A stretch of 64,000 bases of DNA from Clostridiaceae bacterium (GTDB taxonomy: Bacteria; Bacillota; Clostridia; Peptostreptococcales; Natronincolaceae): positions 453,988-517,987 of the forward strand of contig JAHDLO010000015.1 in the NCBI GenBank assembly GCA_018432235.1, in the 5' to 3' direction. Shown piece by piece: positions 9,312-18,154 of the stretch (positions are counted from its first letter, which is position 1; the number at the start of each line of letters is the position of its first letter). The notes beneath the pieces are model-generated. The model was not told the origin of the DNA and made no database searches. It saw only the letters and a list, made by a program, of their open reading frames with translations. Both the position numbers and the translations under genes were made by a program.

Positions 9312-10079
9312 TCATTTTTCTATATCAAGTGCCTTTAATTCCTTATAGGTCTCAAAGTGTGTTAAGTCAAAGTGTATAGGCGTTATGGAAATATAGTTGT
9401 TTAGTATGGCGGCAACATCACTTTCTTCACTTTGTTCAATATCCCGTACAGTCCCCGAAACCCAGTAATAGGAGTTTCCTCTAGGGTCCTTTCGCTCATC
9501 AAATGAATTCTCATATTTTCTTATTCCTAAAGTAGTCACCTTTACGCCCTTTACTTTCTTTTCGGGAATTGTCGGATAATTTACATTAATGATGGTTTCG
9601 TTTCGCTTATGCAATTGAAATATTTTTTTTGCAATCCTGCATGCAAAATCAGCGGCACCATTGTAGCTTTCGATATGACTGGTGGCCATTGACATTGCTA
9701 TAGAAGGTATTTCCATAATAGCTGCTTCAACTGCGGCAGATACGGTTCCCGAATAAATAACGTCGGTTCCTAGATTAGGCCCGTTGTTGATTCCTGATAT
9801 AACCAAATCTGGCCTTCTATCCTTCAGTATCGCCTCCACTGCCAGCTTTACACAATCCACTGGTGTGCCGTTTACTGCATAAGCTTCTATATCCGTCTCG
9901 AAAAATTTGACCTTTTTTACCCTTAGCGGTTGATTAAGGGTTATCGAATGCCCTGTTGCACTTTGCTCTGAATCTGGGGCCACAACTACTACCTCATCAG
10001 CGATTGTCTTTAATGTCTTTGCCAATGTATAAATTCCCTCAGAAAGGATACCATCATCATTTGTAACTAAAATTCTCAT
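9312..10079 (-). CDS. surE: 5'/3'-nucleotidase SurE
   Basis: Survival protein E, a metal-dependent nucleoside monophosphatase. The N-terminal metal site MRILVTNDDGI, VVAPDSEQSATGHSIT, and the signature SGINNGPNLGTDVIYSGTV are all present. 255 residues is typical. AGGAG precedes the ATG. It stands alone: divergent from the plus-strand gene at 10350 and 161 bp before the delta-subunit gene, with no clear promoter in that gap. Confidence 0.96.
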   Translation of the reverse strand: MRILVTNDDGILSEGIYTLAKTLKTIADEVVVVAPDSEQSATGHSITLNQPLRVKKVKFFETDIEAYAVNGTPVDCVKLAVEAILKDRRPDLVISGINNGPNLGTDVIYSGTVSAAVEAAIMEIPSIAMSMATSHIESYNGAADFACRIAKKIFQLHKRNETIINVNYPTIPEKKVKGVKVTTLGIRKYENSFDERKDPRGNSYYWVSGTVRDIEQSEESDVAAILNNYISITPIHFDLTHFETYKELKALDIEK

Positions 10080-10349
10080 AAGCTCGCTCCTTTAATTTAT
10101 TGATTTTTGTAAGCTTTTAATTATGTAAAACATACGATGTAGCTTTATTATGCATTTTCATCATATATAAATATTTCTAATTTAACCATACATTTACTAT
10201 TATAATACATTTTTCGTTATTACAATAGGAAAAGACATTATTTTAAAGTTTAAAATAGTTCCTTTTGTCGTTGGGAAGAATTGCTTTTATATAACCTACA
10301 AGGAAGGCAAATAATAATTTTTAGATGACCCTTGAATCGAGGTGATAAT

Positions 10350-10994
10350 TTGATACAGATTGACGATGCAGGCAGCGGTAGTCTGCTTGGTGGTACGATT
10401 ATAGGTGTTTTGCGTGTTGAAACAAATGAATATAGATATGAAATCATTCCCCTAGAACATTATCAGCCGAAACCCTTTCAGGAAAAGAAATATATATCCT
10501 ATGTCGTTGATATTGTAAATAATGCTTTTAAAGAGCTTAAGGTAGGCAAGGCGGAGCTTGTACAGGTATGCAGAGGATATATGTTTGAGGAGCTGAATAA
10601 ATGGCTAAAAAGCAATGGATACAATTATATCAATACGCAGATTCAGGAACCCTTACAGGCTATTGTTGAGAAAAGCTTTGAGGACTATGCTATAGCTTTG
10701 GGCTTGCCAAGGGACTTTATTACCTATACAAAATTCCCCTTCCACTTTCATCGTATTTTAAAGTGGGTTTATGCAGATTTTGAAAACAGAAGCACCCTAT
10801 GTAAAACAGGATGGAAAAGCTGGACAAAATATAGCAATCTTCAGCTTCATAGAAGTCAGGAGAGGGTGAAGCACAAGGATTTAATCTGTCTAAAATGCAA
10901 TGGTGTAATACCTTGCAACTCTATGGCATCAGTACTCAAGTTTTACAGCAATCGCTCCCACAAGGTATTTTTGCACAATGAATGTCTTAAGTAA
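10350..10994 (+). CDS. uncharacterised protein with an RNase HII-like N-terminal motif
   Basis: About 214 residues and not assigned to a family. A TTG start at 10350 lies 5 nt after GAGGTG (an upstream TTG at 10332 lacks an SD). The N-terminus reads MIQIDDAGSGSLLGGTIIG, close to the RNase HII/HIII motif xDEAGRGPLAGP with DD for DE. The rest is not plainly RNase HII: there is no clear DSK or later catalytic Asp. A C-terminal segment has CLKCNGVIPC plus nearby Cys and His that could bind metal. One of the few plus-strand genes, convergent with the carboxyltransferase gene. Confidence 0.75.
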   Translation: MIQIDDAGSGSLLGGTIIGVLRVETNEYRYEIIPLEHYQPKPFQEKKYISYVVDIVNNAFKELKVGKAELVQVCRGYMFEELNKWLKSNGYNYINTQIQEPLQAIVEKSFEDYAIALGLPRDFITYTKFPFHFHRILKWVYADFENRSTLCKTGWKSWTKYSNLQLHRSQERVKHKDLICLKCNGVIPCNSMASVLKFYSNRSHKVFLHNECLK

Positions 10995-10999
10995 TATAA

Positions 11000-11084
11000 A
11001 AAAGCCCTTAGCTTTGTAGGTATACCGATGCTGGCTTCAATAAATGATGCCTTGCAGCAGGAGTCTATAGCGGTAAGGGCTTTT
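11000..11084. terminator. bidirectional terminator-like inverted repeat
   Basis: AAAAGCCCTTA (11000-11010) pairs perfectly with TAAGGGCTTTT (11074-11084), flanked by A- and T-tracts, between two convergent genes, so it can end transcription from either side. The 63-nt span between the arms is unusually long and holds a second possible stem (TGCTG with CAGCA). Confidence 0.65.
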
Positions 11085-11094
11085 GTGGATTTAT

Positions 11095-12492
11095 CTAAAT
11101 TGGATGATTTTTATTTTCCTCATTATAAAGGGTTGATTCGATTTTATACTTTTGTGACCATCTGTCCTTAAAGAAATTCAGGGCAATTTGTGGGAATAAT
11201 GCGTAGGACAAAACATCCTCCTCCTGCTCTATATATTCCTTGATTCCCAGCCTTGCTGAATTCAGCTGTGGAGGAATTAAATCTGCAGGTCTAACGGTAA
11301 TGCTTTCCTCATTGCCGATTATTTTTTTCTTGATTTCATCAGCTATAGGGGTTATGGGCATGCCGTATTGGCCTCTTACATAATCCTTGATTTCCTTAGG
11401 CACCATTTTATAGCGTTCTCCCATGATGACGTTTAAAACTGCTTGAGTACCCACCATCTGGCTCATAGGTGTAACTAGCGGGGGATAGCCCAGATCCTCT
11501 CTGACCTTTGGCACCTCTGCCATAACCTTCTCCAGCTGATCCTCCTTATTCTGCTGCTTTAGCTGAGAAATAAGGTTGGACAGCATACCACCAGGTATTT
11601 GATATACCAATGTATTTACATCCACGCCTAATACCTTTGGACTAATGAGACCGTTTTCGATATATTTATCTTTAATGGGTTTAAAATACTCCGTTATTTC
11701 ATTTAATCGGCTCAGGTCTATACCGGTATCGTATTCGGTGTTTTGAATTGCAGCCACCAATGGCTCTGTAGCCGGCTGTGAGGTGCCTAAAGCAAAGGGA
11801 GAAATCGCTGTATCAACGACATCTACACCCGCCTCTATTGCCTTTAAATAAGCCATAGAGGCTATACCGCTGGTGTAGTGGGAATGCAACTGAATAGGCA
11901 CCTTACACACTGATTTCAGCTCCTTCACCAGCTCGTAGGCAGCATAGGGCGTTATGATGCCTGACATGTCCTTTATGCATATGGAGCTGGCACCCATTTC
12001 CTCCATCTCCTTCGCCTTAGCAACGTAATAGGGAATATTATGCACCGGACTAATCGTATAGGAGATGGCACATTGGGCATGCCCACCCTCCTGCAGGGTT
12101 ACCCTTACTGCTGTTTCTAAATTTCTGGTATCATTTAGGGCATCAAAAATTCTAATGATATCAATGCCATTGTATATGGATTTTTTTACGAATTCACTGA
12201 CGACATCATCTGCGTAATGCTTGTACCCTAAAAGATTTTGTCCTCTTAAAAGCATCTGCAGCTTTGTGTTTTTTACCGCTTTTCTTATTTTTCTTAGCCT
12301 TTCCCACGGGTCCTCGTTTAGAAATCTCAGACATGCATCAAAGGTGGCCCCACCCCACATCTCCAGTGAATGATAGCCTACCTGGTCCAGCTTTTCAACG
12401 ATTGGCAGCATTTCATCAGTTGTCAGTCTTGTTGCCAGCAGAGATTGATGTGCATCCCTTAAAACAGTTTCAGTAATTTTAACCTTAGCCAT
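11095..12492 (-). CDS. oxaloacetate decarboxylase/pyruvate carboxylase carboxyltransferase subunit (OadA/PycB type), no biotin domain
   Basis: A carboxyltransferase of 465 residues: ITETVLRDAHQSLLATR at the N-terminus with the metal-binding Asp, EMWGGATFDACLRFL, LLRGQN, the Lys of CIKDMSGI, and HSHYTSG as metal ligands. The C-terminal conserved PYC/OADA region is present, but the protein ends without the biotinyl domain (AMKM) of full OadA. The carrier must be encoded elsewhere. It lies 35 bp after the MnmM-like gene. It could work in oxaloacetate decarboxylation or, reversed, in pyruvate carboxylation. Confidence 0.9.
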   Translation of the reverse strand: MAKVKITETVLRDAHQSLLATRLTTDEMLPIVEKLDQVGYHSLEMWGGATFDACLRFLNEDPWERLRKIRKAVKNTKLQMLLRGQNLLGYKHYADDVVSEFVKKSIYNGIDIIRIFDALNDTRNLETAVRVTLQEGGHAQCAISYTISPVHNIPYYVAKAKEMEEMGASSICIKDMSGIITPYAAYELVKELKSVCKVPIQLHSHYTSGIASMAYLKAIEAGVDVVDTAISPFALGTSQPATEPLVAAIQNTEYDTGIDLSRLNEITEYFKPIKDKYIENGLISPKVLGVDVNTLVYQIPGGMLSNLISQLKQQNKEDQLEKVMAEVPKVREDLGYPPLVTPMSQMVGTQAVLNVIMGERYKMVPKEIKDYVRGQYGMPITPIADEIKKKIIGNEESITVRPADLIPPQLNSARLGIKEYIEQEEDVLSYALFPQIALNFFKDRWSQKYKIESTLYNEENKNHPI

Positions 12493-12527
12493 AATTAGCC
12501 TCCTATAAGTTAAATTTTATCTTGCCG

Positions 12528-13103
12528 CTACTTTTTTTCTATTACGACGACTATGGGGGGATTATTATGATTATTTATTGTGTACCATTGCATAACATTG
12601 TAGGCTTCAAAGGGCAATTCTGTAAGATAGGACAGCAGAGACTCCTTTTCCTCCTTACCTCCCTCATGGCCGTAGTATATGGCTATAGTAATTATGCCGC
12701 CTGATTTAAGCAGTCTCAAGGCTGCTGCTAAAGCCCTTATGGTGGTATTTGGTCTTGTAACTATACTATGGCTGCCTCCGGGTAAATAGCCGAGATTGAA
12801 GATACAGCAGTCAATTTGCTCCTTTATATACTTTTCAATGTTCTCATGCCCATCAAGTATCAGCTCAATATTGTCGGTGTTTTCTATGCCTGATGTCATC
12901 AGTAGTCTTTTTGTGTTGGTTACAGATATTTCTTGAATATCAAAGCCATAAAGGCGACCCTCTTTACCGATAAGCTTGTAAAGAAAAACTGCATCCTTAC
13001 CATTGCCTAAAGTCGCATCAACAACGACGTCGCCCTTTTGAAGATGTTCCTTAAGCAGCTGATGCACAAAGGTGGTTACTGAGATTCTTTTCTGTCTATT
13101 CAT
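12528..13103 (-). CDS. mnmM: MnmM/YtqB-type SAM methyltransferase (tRNA mnm5s2U34)
   Basis: A 191-residue class I methyltransferase. The SAM loop is VVDATLGNGKDAVFL, the acidic loop GFDIQ, and the family-specific NLGYLPGGSHSIVTRP replaces the usual NPPY. This pattern is that of Bacillus YtqB, reported as the enzyme that methylates nm5(s2)U34 in tRNA. It follows the GNAT gene by 2 bp and precedes the carboxyltransferase gene; no functional link is evident. Confidence 0.88.
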   Translation of the reverse strand: MNRQKRISVTTFVHQLLKEHLQKGDVVVDATLGNGKDAVFLYKLIGKEGRLYGFDIQEISVTNTKRLLMTSGIENTDNIELILDGHENIEKYIKEQIDCCIFNLGYLPGGSHSIVTRPNTTIRALAAALRLLKSGGIITIAIYYGHEGGKEEKESLLSYLTELPFEAYNVMQWYTINNHNNPPIVVVIEKK

Positions 13104-13105
13104 AG

Positions 13106-13576
13106 CTACAATCCTTTACTGCCTTTGCATTTTCTATTGAAGAAGCTGTTGATATCACAAAAATAAGCGTTTTCCAGCTTCTCCTTATCATAAGCACCAC
13201 TATTGACAAGGTTGTCATAGGCCTCAGTTTGAATAAGAGGTATTAAGTGCTCGCTTTGATAAAAACCATCTGTTTCTGCAGTGGATAATAGGATGACATG
13301 ATGTACTGCCTGCTGCATCAGATAGTTAAGTGTTGCTCTCAATAAGCCATCTCCTAGCCCCATACCCCTCTCTTCCGGAGTTATGTAGATCGTCTCTACA
13401 ACGGCATATCCAGAAGGAAGTCTTTTATATTGCGTAAAGCCCAGGATTTTTTTAGTCTCTATCACTAGAAAACAATCCACGGTAGGTGTACTTTTAAAGC
13501 TTTGTGCATTATTTTTAGCAATAAAATCCTGCAGCAATTCTATATCCTTTATTTCGGCTACTCTCATAATAATCAT
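13106..13576 (-). CDS. GNAT family N-acetyltransferase
   Basis: GNAT fold with the acetyl-CoA motif A at ERGMGLGDGLLRA, preceded by strand ETIYITP. The C-terminal FYQSEHLIPL region deviates from the usual FYxxxGF. The start is uncertain: ATG 13576 is chosen (SD-like GGAAGG), GTG/ATG 13594 is possible. Coupled to mnmM (2-bp gap). Substrate unknown. Confidence 0.8.
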   Translation of the reverse strand: MIIMRVAEIKDIELLQDFIAKNNAQSFKSTPTVDCFLVIETKKILGFTQYKRLPSGYAVVETIYITPEERGMGLGDGLLRATLNYLMQQAVHHVILLSTAETDGFYQSEHLIPLIQTEAYDNLVNSGAYDKEKLENAYFCDINSFFNRKCKGSKGL

Positions 13577-13701
13577 GGACTCACTACCTTCCATATATTA
13601 CTTAAACTCATTATATACTTTTTTATATTCTTTTACAAAAAACGAAGTGCTTCCTTAAGAGCTTTTAATTGCAAATACTAGATGCTCTTTCCATTGCTTT
13701 A

Positions 13702-14406
13702 TTACAAATTTTTAAGATATTCCAACTCTTTATTTAATAAATATCGCCATTTTCCCAAGGGTAAATCCCCTAATTGTAGTTCACCGATGGACAATCGTTT
13801 GAGCTCCGTAACCGGATGACCGATGGCATCACACATTTTTCTGACCTGTCTGTTGCGGCCTTCCCTTATGGTAATTTCAACTATGGTTTCCTGATTAAGC
13901 TCCCTAATTATTCTTATTTTAGCTGGAGAGGTAATATAATCCTCTATTTTTAGACCTGCTTCAAAGCACTTCATTTCACCTACAGTTGGTTTACCCTTTA
14001 TTTTCGCCATATAAACCTTTTCCACCTTAAATTTGGGATGGGTTAATCGATAGGCTAAGTCACCGTCATTGGTCATCAACAGCAAGCCTGAGGTGTTGTA
14101 ATCTAAACGCCCAACGGGATACACCCTCTCCTTTACATCCACCAGGTCTGTAACCTTGCTTCTGTTAAATTGATCGGAAACAGTAGTGACATAGCCTGTT
14201 GGCTTATTCATCATTATGTATAGCTTCTCTTCCTCTGGAACTACGGCTTTACCCTTAACCTTAACCACATCCTTATCGGGATCAATGATAAAGCCCATTT
14301 CCTGTATGATATTGTTATTTACTGTAATCTGCCCTTCCTTGATCAGTTCTTCACTTCTCCTTCTTGAAGCGACACCGCATAATGCAAGATATTTCTGCAG
14401 CCTCAA
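13702..14406 (-). CDS. rluB: 23S rRNA pseudouridine synthase, RluB/RsuA family
   Basis: An N-terminal S4 domain (RLQKYLALCGVASRRRSEELI) is followed by the pseudouridine synthase core. The catalytic motif VGRLDYNTSGLLLMTNDG carries the catalytic Asp, and REGRNRQVRKMCDAIGH closes the core. About 234 residues. A TTG at 14406, 5 nt after GAGGTGG, gives the usual MRLQKYLA beginning; an ATG at 14442 would add 12 residues but has no SD. Monocistronic, divergent from the spore coat genes. Confidence 0.92.
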   Translation of the reverse strand: MRLQKYLALCGVASRRRSEELIKEGQITVNNNIIQEMGFIIDPDKDVVKVKGKAVVPEEEKLYIMMNKPTGYVTTVSDQFNRSKVTDLVDVKERVYPVGRLDYNTSGLLLMTNDGDLAYRLTHPKFKVEKVYMAKIKGKPTVGEMKCFEAGLKIEDYITSPAKIRIIRELNQETIVEITIREGRNRQVRKMCDAIGHPVTELKRLSIGELQLGDLPLGKWRYLLNKELEYLKNL

Positions 14407-14486
14407 TTCTTCCACCTCATCTATATTTTTACTCAATGCCATTTGCTTAATAAATGTAAAACTAGCATATTACTAAAGGATATCGC

Positions 14487-14548
14487 CCAGTGTCTAGTTT
14501 AAATTTAAAAAATTATACTAAGACACTAAGCGGGACCTTTGACACTGG
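14487..14548. repeat. short inverted-repeat element (GTGTC type)
   Basis: CCAGTGTC (14487-14494) and GACACTGG (14541-14548) are perfect inverted arms bounding 62 bp in the gap between rluB and the spore coat genes. A third copy of the core, AGACACT (14521-14527), can pair with AGTGTCT (14489-14495) instead. Its minus-strand core GTGTC-AAAGGTCCC resembles the element at 50971-51042. The rest of the 14407-14690 gap is AT-rich with no convincing promoter. Confidence 0.5.
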
Positions 14549-14690
14549 ATTAGCATACTGATCATCAATATATCCAATTTCCACAATTAGCTTTAGTGCT
14601 TGTATATGTATTGTATACCCTCATATTAATGATTATATAATTTATTTATGTGAAATACTAATATCAATAAATACGAAGGGAGCTGTATAC

Positions 14691-14909
14691 ATGCAACATC
14701 TTTCATCAAAAGAGTTAAACTACATAAAGGACCTTTTATCCTGGGAGCTGCTGTCAGTTAAAAAATGCTATAGCTATGCATCCGACGAAGGTAATACTGA
14801 GGATCAAAAAGCTTTTTTTGATGCCGTAGGCATACATCGTCAAAATTACATGAACCTATTAAATTATATTCAACAATTTAATAAACAGCAAGGAGGTAAT
14901 CTACAATAA
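14691..14909 (+). CDS. small spore-coat-associated protein (CotF-like)
   Basis: 72 residues, all helical, with LLSWELLSVKKCYSYA and HRQNYMNLLNYIQQF resembling the short ferritin-like helical proteins found beside cotF genes in Clostridia. SD GAAGGGAG precedes the ATG. Its TAA overlaps the ATG of the next gene (TAATG), so the two are translated together, probably in the mother cell during sporulation. The family assignment is by pattern, not alignment. Confidence 0.75.
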   Translation: MQHLSSKELNYIKDLLSWELLSVKKCYSYASDEGNTEDQKAFFDAVGIHRQNYMNLLNYIQQFNKQQGGNLQ

Positions 14910-15268
14910 TGGATACAAAGCAGACGGTAATATCTGAAACCGGAGTTGAAAAAATAGGTAAAAGGGTCTCAAATAAGCTGCCAAAGGAAAAGGATATTAG
15001 TATTAATCTCAGGGATAAGCTAAATGATGTGCTTTTATCTGAAAAGCACAACCTGGTGACCTATCAAATCGCTATAAATGAGGTGATTAATGAAGACCTT
15101 AAAAATATTCTTATAAAGAATAGAAATGCCCTTCAGAGCCTTCATAGCAGATGCTTCAATGAGCTGTTTGATTTAGGTGAATACCAGGCAGAAATAGCCA
15201 CAGGACCTCAAATTACAGATACAGCTAATATCTTTTCAAACTATTTAACCCAATTTCCTAATCAATAG
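14909..15268 (+). CDS. spore coat protein, CotF family
   Basis: 119 residues. The central part (INLRDKLNDVLLSEKHNLVTYQ, then a long helix with RNALQSLHSRCFNELFDLGEYQ) matches the CotF/ferritin-like coat family, where one helix pair holds the TYQIAINE-type motif. GGAGG precedes the ATG. Translationally coupled to the preceding small gene. Likely deposited on the spore surface late in sporulation; the precise role is unknown. Confidence 0.82.
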   Translation: MDTKQTVISETGVEKIGKRVSNKLPKEKDISINLRDKLNDVLLSEKHNLVTYQIAINEVINEDLKNILIKNRNALQSLHSRCFNELFDLGEYQAEIATGPQITDTANIFSNYLTQFPNQ

Positions 15269-15442
15269 GGAAAGGAAATATAGAGATTATTGCCTTGGAA
15301 ATACTGAAAATTCAACATTTTCCTTCTCTATATACCTGTAATCTACATCAATATTCATTTTTAGACTACAATACAAAAATAATAGAATAATTATGTATTT
15401 TAAAGCGGTTGATTCCCATACCTGATGTTATCAAAACACAAT

Positions 15443-15481
15443 AGGGATCATTACCGGATAGCTAACCCGGTGATGATCCCT
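15443..15481. terminator. strong hairpin between convergent genes
   Basis: A 15-bp stem (AGGGATCATTACCGG with CCGGTGATGATCCCT, one G-U pair) and a 9-nt loop. It lies between the plus-strand coat genes and the minus-strand sugar operon, followed by short T-runs on both strands. It probably terminates transcription from both sides. A smaller 7-bp hairpin (15500-15521) overlaps the stop of the VOC gene. Confidence 0.7.
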
Positions 15482-15519
15482 TTGCAATTCTCCATTATCA
15501 GTGTTTGACTTGCTAAACA

Positions 15520-15894
15520 CTAACTCAGTATTTGATTAAATTCTATTTTCTCTGCATTCGGCCCTTCAATTGTAAAATAACGTACACCCTTTTCAAAGAA
15601 GGGCAATGCTTGAATCTCCGATTCCAAAAGCTTGAAGCCCAGTGATTTAACATGTGTATACACTGCTTCGACATCTTTTACATTCAGTGCTATATGGTCT
15701 ATAGCACCATAGCTTTCCGAGGTATTCTTGATTTCGTAAAGCTCTATACATAATTCATGAAGCTCCATAAAGGCTACCGAATTTGTCCTAAAGCGGATTT
15801 CAAAGCCTAAACTGGAATAGAATTTAATTGAGCTTTTTAAGCATTTTGTTGGTACGCCGATATGCTGTAGGCCAGTTGTATAGCTTGAGTCCAT
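15520..15894 (-). CDS. VOC (glyoxalase/dioxygenase superfamily) protein
   Basis: 124-residue single vicinal-oxygen-chelate protein. GLQHIGVPT gives the first metal ligand His, IDHIALNVKDV the second, and IEFNQ near the C-terminus the Glu. Last gene of the sugar operon, 20 bp after deoC, with SD GGAGGAGG. It could be an isomerase or epimerase acting on a sugar-derived intermediate; nothing in the sequence settles the substrate. Confidence 0.85.
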   Translation of the reverse strand: MDSSYTTGLQHIGVPTKCLKSSIKFYSSLGFEIRFRTNSVAFMELHELCIELYEIKNTSESYGAIDHIALNVKDVEAVYTHVKSLGFKLLESEIQALPFFEKGVRYFTIEGPNAEKIEFNQILS

Positions 15895-15914
15895 CCTCTC
15901 CTCCTCCCTGCCAA

Positions 15915-16595
15915 TTATTTACTTCGATTTAGTAATTCCTCAATTATTTTAACACCACTGCTAGTACCGATTCTGTCGGCACCTGCTTCAATCATTGACA
16001 ATGCATCTTCAAGTGTAGCTATTCCTCCAGAAGCTTTGATTTTAACATTATTTCCGACACATTCCTTCATCAGCCTTATATCCTCTATAGTAGCACCCTT
16101 TGTGCCAAAGCCTGTAGATGTTTTTATAAAGGTAGGTTTTACCTTCAAAGCCATCTTGCAAAGTCTTTTCTTTTCCTCCAATGTTAAATAGCAGGTCTCG
16201 AATATAACCTTAGATACGACATTGCTATCATTGCATACAGCAACAATTCTTTTCATTTCATCCTCAATATAATCCCAGTTGTTGTTTTTTATTTCAACTA
16301 TATTCACAACATAATCTATTTCCCCTGCGCCCTTTTCTATGGCATCTATTGTCTCAAATACTTTTGCTTCGATGGTTGATTGTCCAAGCGGGAATCCTAC
16401 CGCTCCATCGCAGAGAACATCGCTTTCTGCTAATTCCTTTTTACAAAAAGCTATTGCTGCATTATTGATTGCCACTGTTTTAAAGCTATATTTTATAGCC
16501 TCACTACAGTGATTAAGCAGCTCAACATTTGAAATATATGGCTTTAATAACGTATGATCAATCATCTTGGCTAAGCCTTTAATATCGAGATTCAT
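15915..16595 (-). CDS. deoC: deoxyribose-phosphate aldolase family protein
   Basis: 226-residue class I aldolase. The Schiff-base Lys is in FIKTSTGFGTKGAT, the proton-relay Lys in VKIKASGGI, and the DHTLLKPY and phosphate-binding G-x-SS near the C-terminus (RIGTSSGV) are present. DeoC splits 2-deoxyribose 5-phosphate to acetaldehyde and glyceraldehyde 3-phosphate. Its place behind an FGGY kinase and an Rbs-type transporter suggests it may cleave a different deoxy-sugar phosphate (inference). Confidence 0.92.
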   Translation of the reverse strand: MNLDIKGLAKMIDHTLLKPYISNVELLNHCSEAIKYSFKTVAINNAAIAFCKKELAESDVLCDGAVGFPLGQSTIEAKVFETIDAIEKGAGEIDYVVNIVEIKNNNWDYIEDEMKRIVAVCNDSNVVSKVIFETCYLTLEEKKRLCKMALKVKPTFIKTSTGFGTKGATIEDIRLMKECVGNNVKIKASGGIATLEDALSMIEAGADRIGTSSGVKIIEELLNRSK

Positions 16596-16620
16596 ATTGT
16601 CACCCTTCCCTATAAATTAT

Positions 16621-18141
16621 TCAAGGTAAATTATTCAAGTCTTCATAAATATCCAGTAATGCATAATAGCTGGCATCAAATACCTTTTTATATTTTTCAT
16701 ATAGCCTGTTATTTTCCATATCGGGACTGATGGTCTCATCAACCCATATGAATTTATTTACCTCTTGGAAGCTTTTCAATTCTCCGCTGCCGACACCGGC
16801 GGCTACAGCTGCACCTATGGAGGTGGCTTCCTCTAAATAGTTGAGCTTGTGGACCTTCATGCCATAAATATCTGATAAAATATTTAAAATGATATCACTC
16901 TGTGCCATACCTCCAATTATGTTCATTTCCTTTATATGGGACTCTCGCTTAAATATTTCCAGTATCATATTAAGGTTCATTAATATACCCTCTACTGCAG
17001 AGCGTATGATATCGCCCTTTGTATGCTCCATTTTAAGCCCTATAAAGGCGCCACGAGCATTGGGATTCCACCTGGGGCTTCTCTCCCCTAGAAGATAGGG
17101 CAGGAAAAGGAGTCCTTTGGCTCCTGGCTTAGAGCCTTCAATTTCTTTATTAATCAGCTGATATACATTTAAGTCTTTATGATTTTCCAACAATGCTAAT
17201 CCGTCAAACAGCTTGTTTTTTACAAAATTAAATGAGTTTGCTGCTGCCTGCATAGTTCCTGTGGGTGCGTAATATCCAGGGACTAAATGAACCCAATTAA
17301 AGGTTCTTAAATCCTTATCAAATACCGGTTTTCTGGCTGTATATGCAACCCATGAGGAGGAGCCCAGATAATTATATGCTGTATTTTCATCAACTGAAGC
17401 AGCGCCAACAGCAGCACACACGCCATCACCGCCTCCCAGTATCACCTTCGTACCAACTGCTAGACCGCTCTCTTGGGCTATTGCTGCAGATACCTCTGCG
17501 ACAATATGAGTAGAGGGATAAGCCTCAGGAAATAAAGCGTTATCTAGACCGGCTGTATCTATAATTCTGTCGGACCATTTGAGATTGATGATATCGAATG
17601 CATTTGTACCTGAAGCATCGGAATAATCGGTAACAAATTCGCCTGTGAGCCTTTGAATAATATAATCCTTTGGTAGAAGAAATTTATAAGTCTGGGCAAA
17701 TATATGGGGCTCATTTTCTCTTATCCACATCAGCTTTTCGACACTATAGGAGCAGCTAATTCTATGGCCTGTTATGCTATAGAACTCGGCCTCATCAATT
17801 TTCTCCTTTATGGCTCTTTCCTGCACGACACTTCTTTGGTCGGCCCAAATGATGGCATCTCTTAAGGGCTGCCCTTTGGCGTCTACACATACACATCCCA
17901 TCATCTGGCCACTGAAGGAAATAGCTGCCACCTGTTTCTTTTCCCTGCTGGCCAGAAGCTTTTTATTGCATTCACAAAAGGCATTCCACCAATGTAAAGG
18001 GTTTTGCTCTGCCCAATTTCCGTTAAAGAATTTTGTTTTGTATTCATATGTACAGCTATCTACCAGTATGCCATCGGTTGTAAATAATGTAGCCTTGTTG
18101 CCTGATGTCCCTAAATCATGGGCTAACAGGTATTTTGACAT
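16621..18141 (-). CDS. FGGY-family carbohydrate kinase (xylulokinase-like)
   Basis: 506 residues with two FGGY domains. The N-terminal phosphate-binding LLAHDLGTSGNKATL, SFSGQMMG, the catalytic Asp region GGGDGVCAAVGA, and the C-terminal NIIGGMAQSDIILNILSDIYG all fit. It phosphorylates a ketose or similar sugar imported by the linked ABC transporter. Xylulokinase is the closest named type, but FGGY substrate calls by sequence are unreliable. Gene spacing is 13-25 bp to its neighbours. Confidence 0.88.
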   Translation of the reverse strand: MSKYLLAHDLGTSGNKATLFTTDGILVDSCTYEYKTKFFNGNWAEQNPLHWWNAFCECNKKLLASREKKQVAAISFSGQMMGCVCVDAKGQPLRDAIIWADQRSVVQERAIKEKIDEAEFYSITGHRISCSYSVEKLMWIRENEPHIFAQTYKFLLPKDYIIQRLTGEFVTDYSDASGTNAFDIINLKWSDRIIDTAGLDNALFPEAYPSTHIVAEVSAAIAQESGLAVGTKVILGGGDGVCAAVGAASVDENTAYNYLGSSSWVAYTARKPVFDKDLRTFNWVHLVPGYYAPTGTMQAAANSFNFVKNKLFDGLALLENHKDLNVYQLINKEIEGSKPGAKGLLFLPYLLGERSPRWNPNARGAFIGLKMEHTKGDIIRSAVEGILMNLNMILEIFKRESHIKEMNIIGGMAQSDIILNILSDIYGMKVHKLNYLEEATSIGAAVAAGVGSGELKSFQEVNKFIWVDETISPDMENNRLYEKYKKVFDASYYALLDIYEDLNNLP

Positions 18142-18154
18142 ATTATCACCTGCC

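Noticed and set aside
10250..10447. Minus-strand frame of 65 codons at the start of the RNase HII-like gene
   Set aside because: The plus-strand gene has a proper SD and conserved start; this frame has none.
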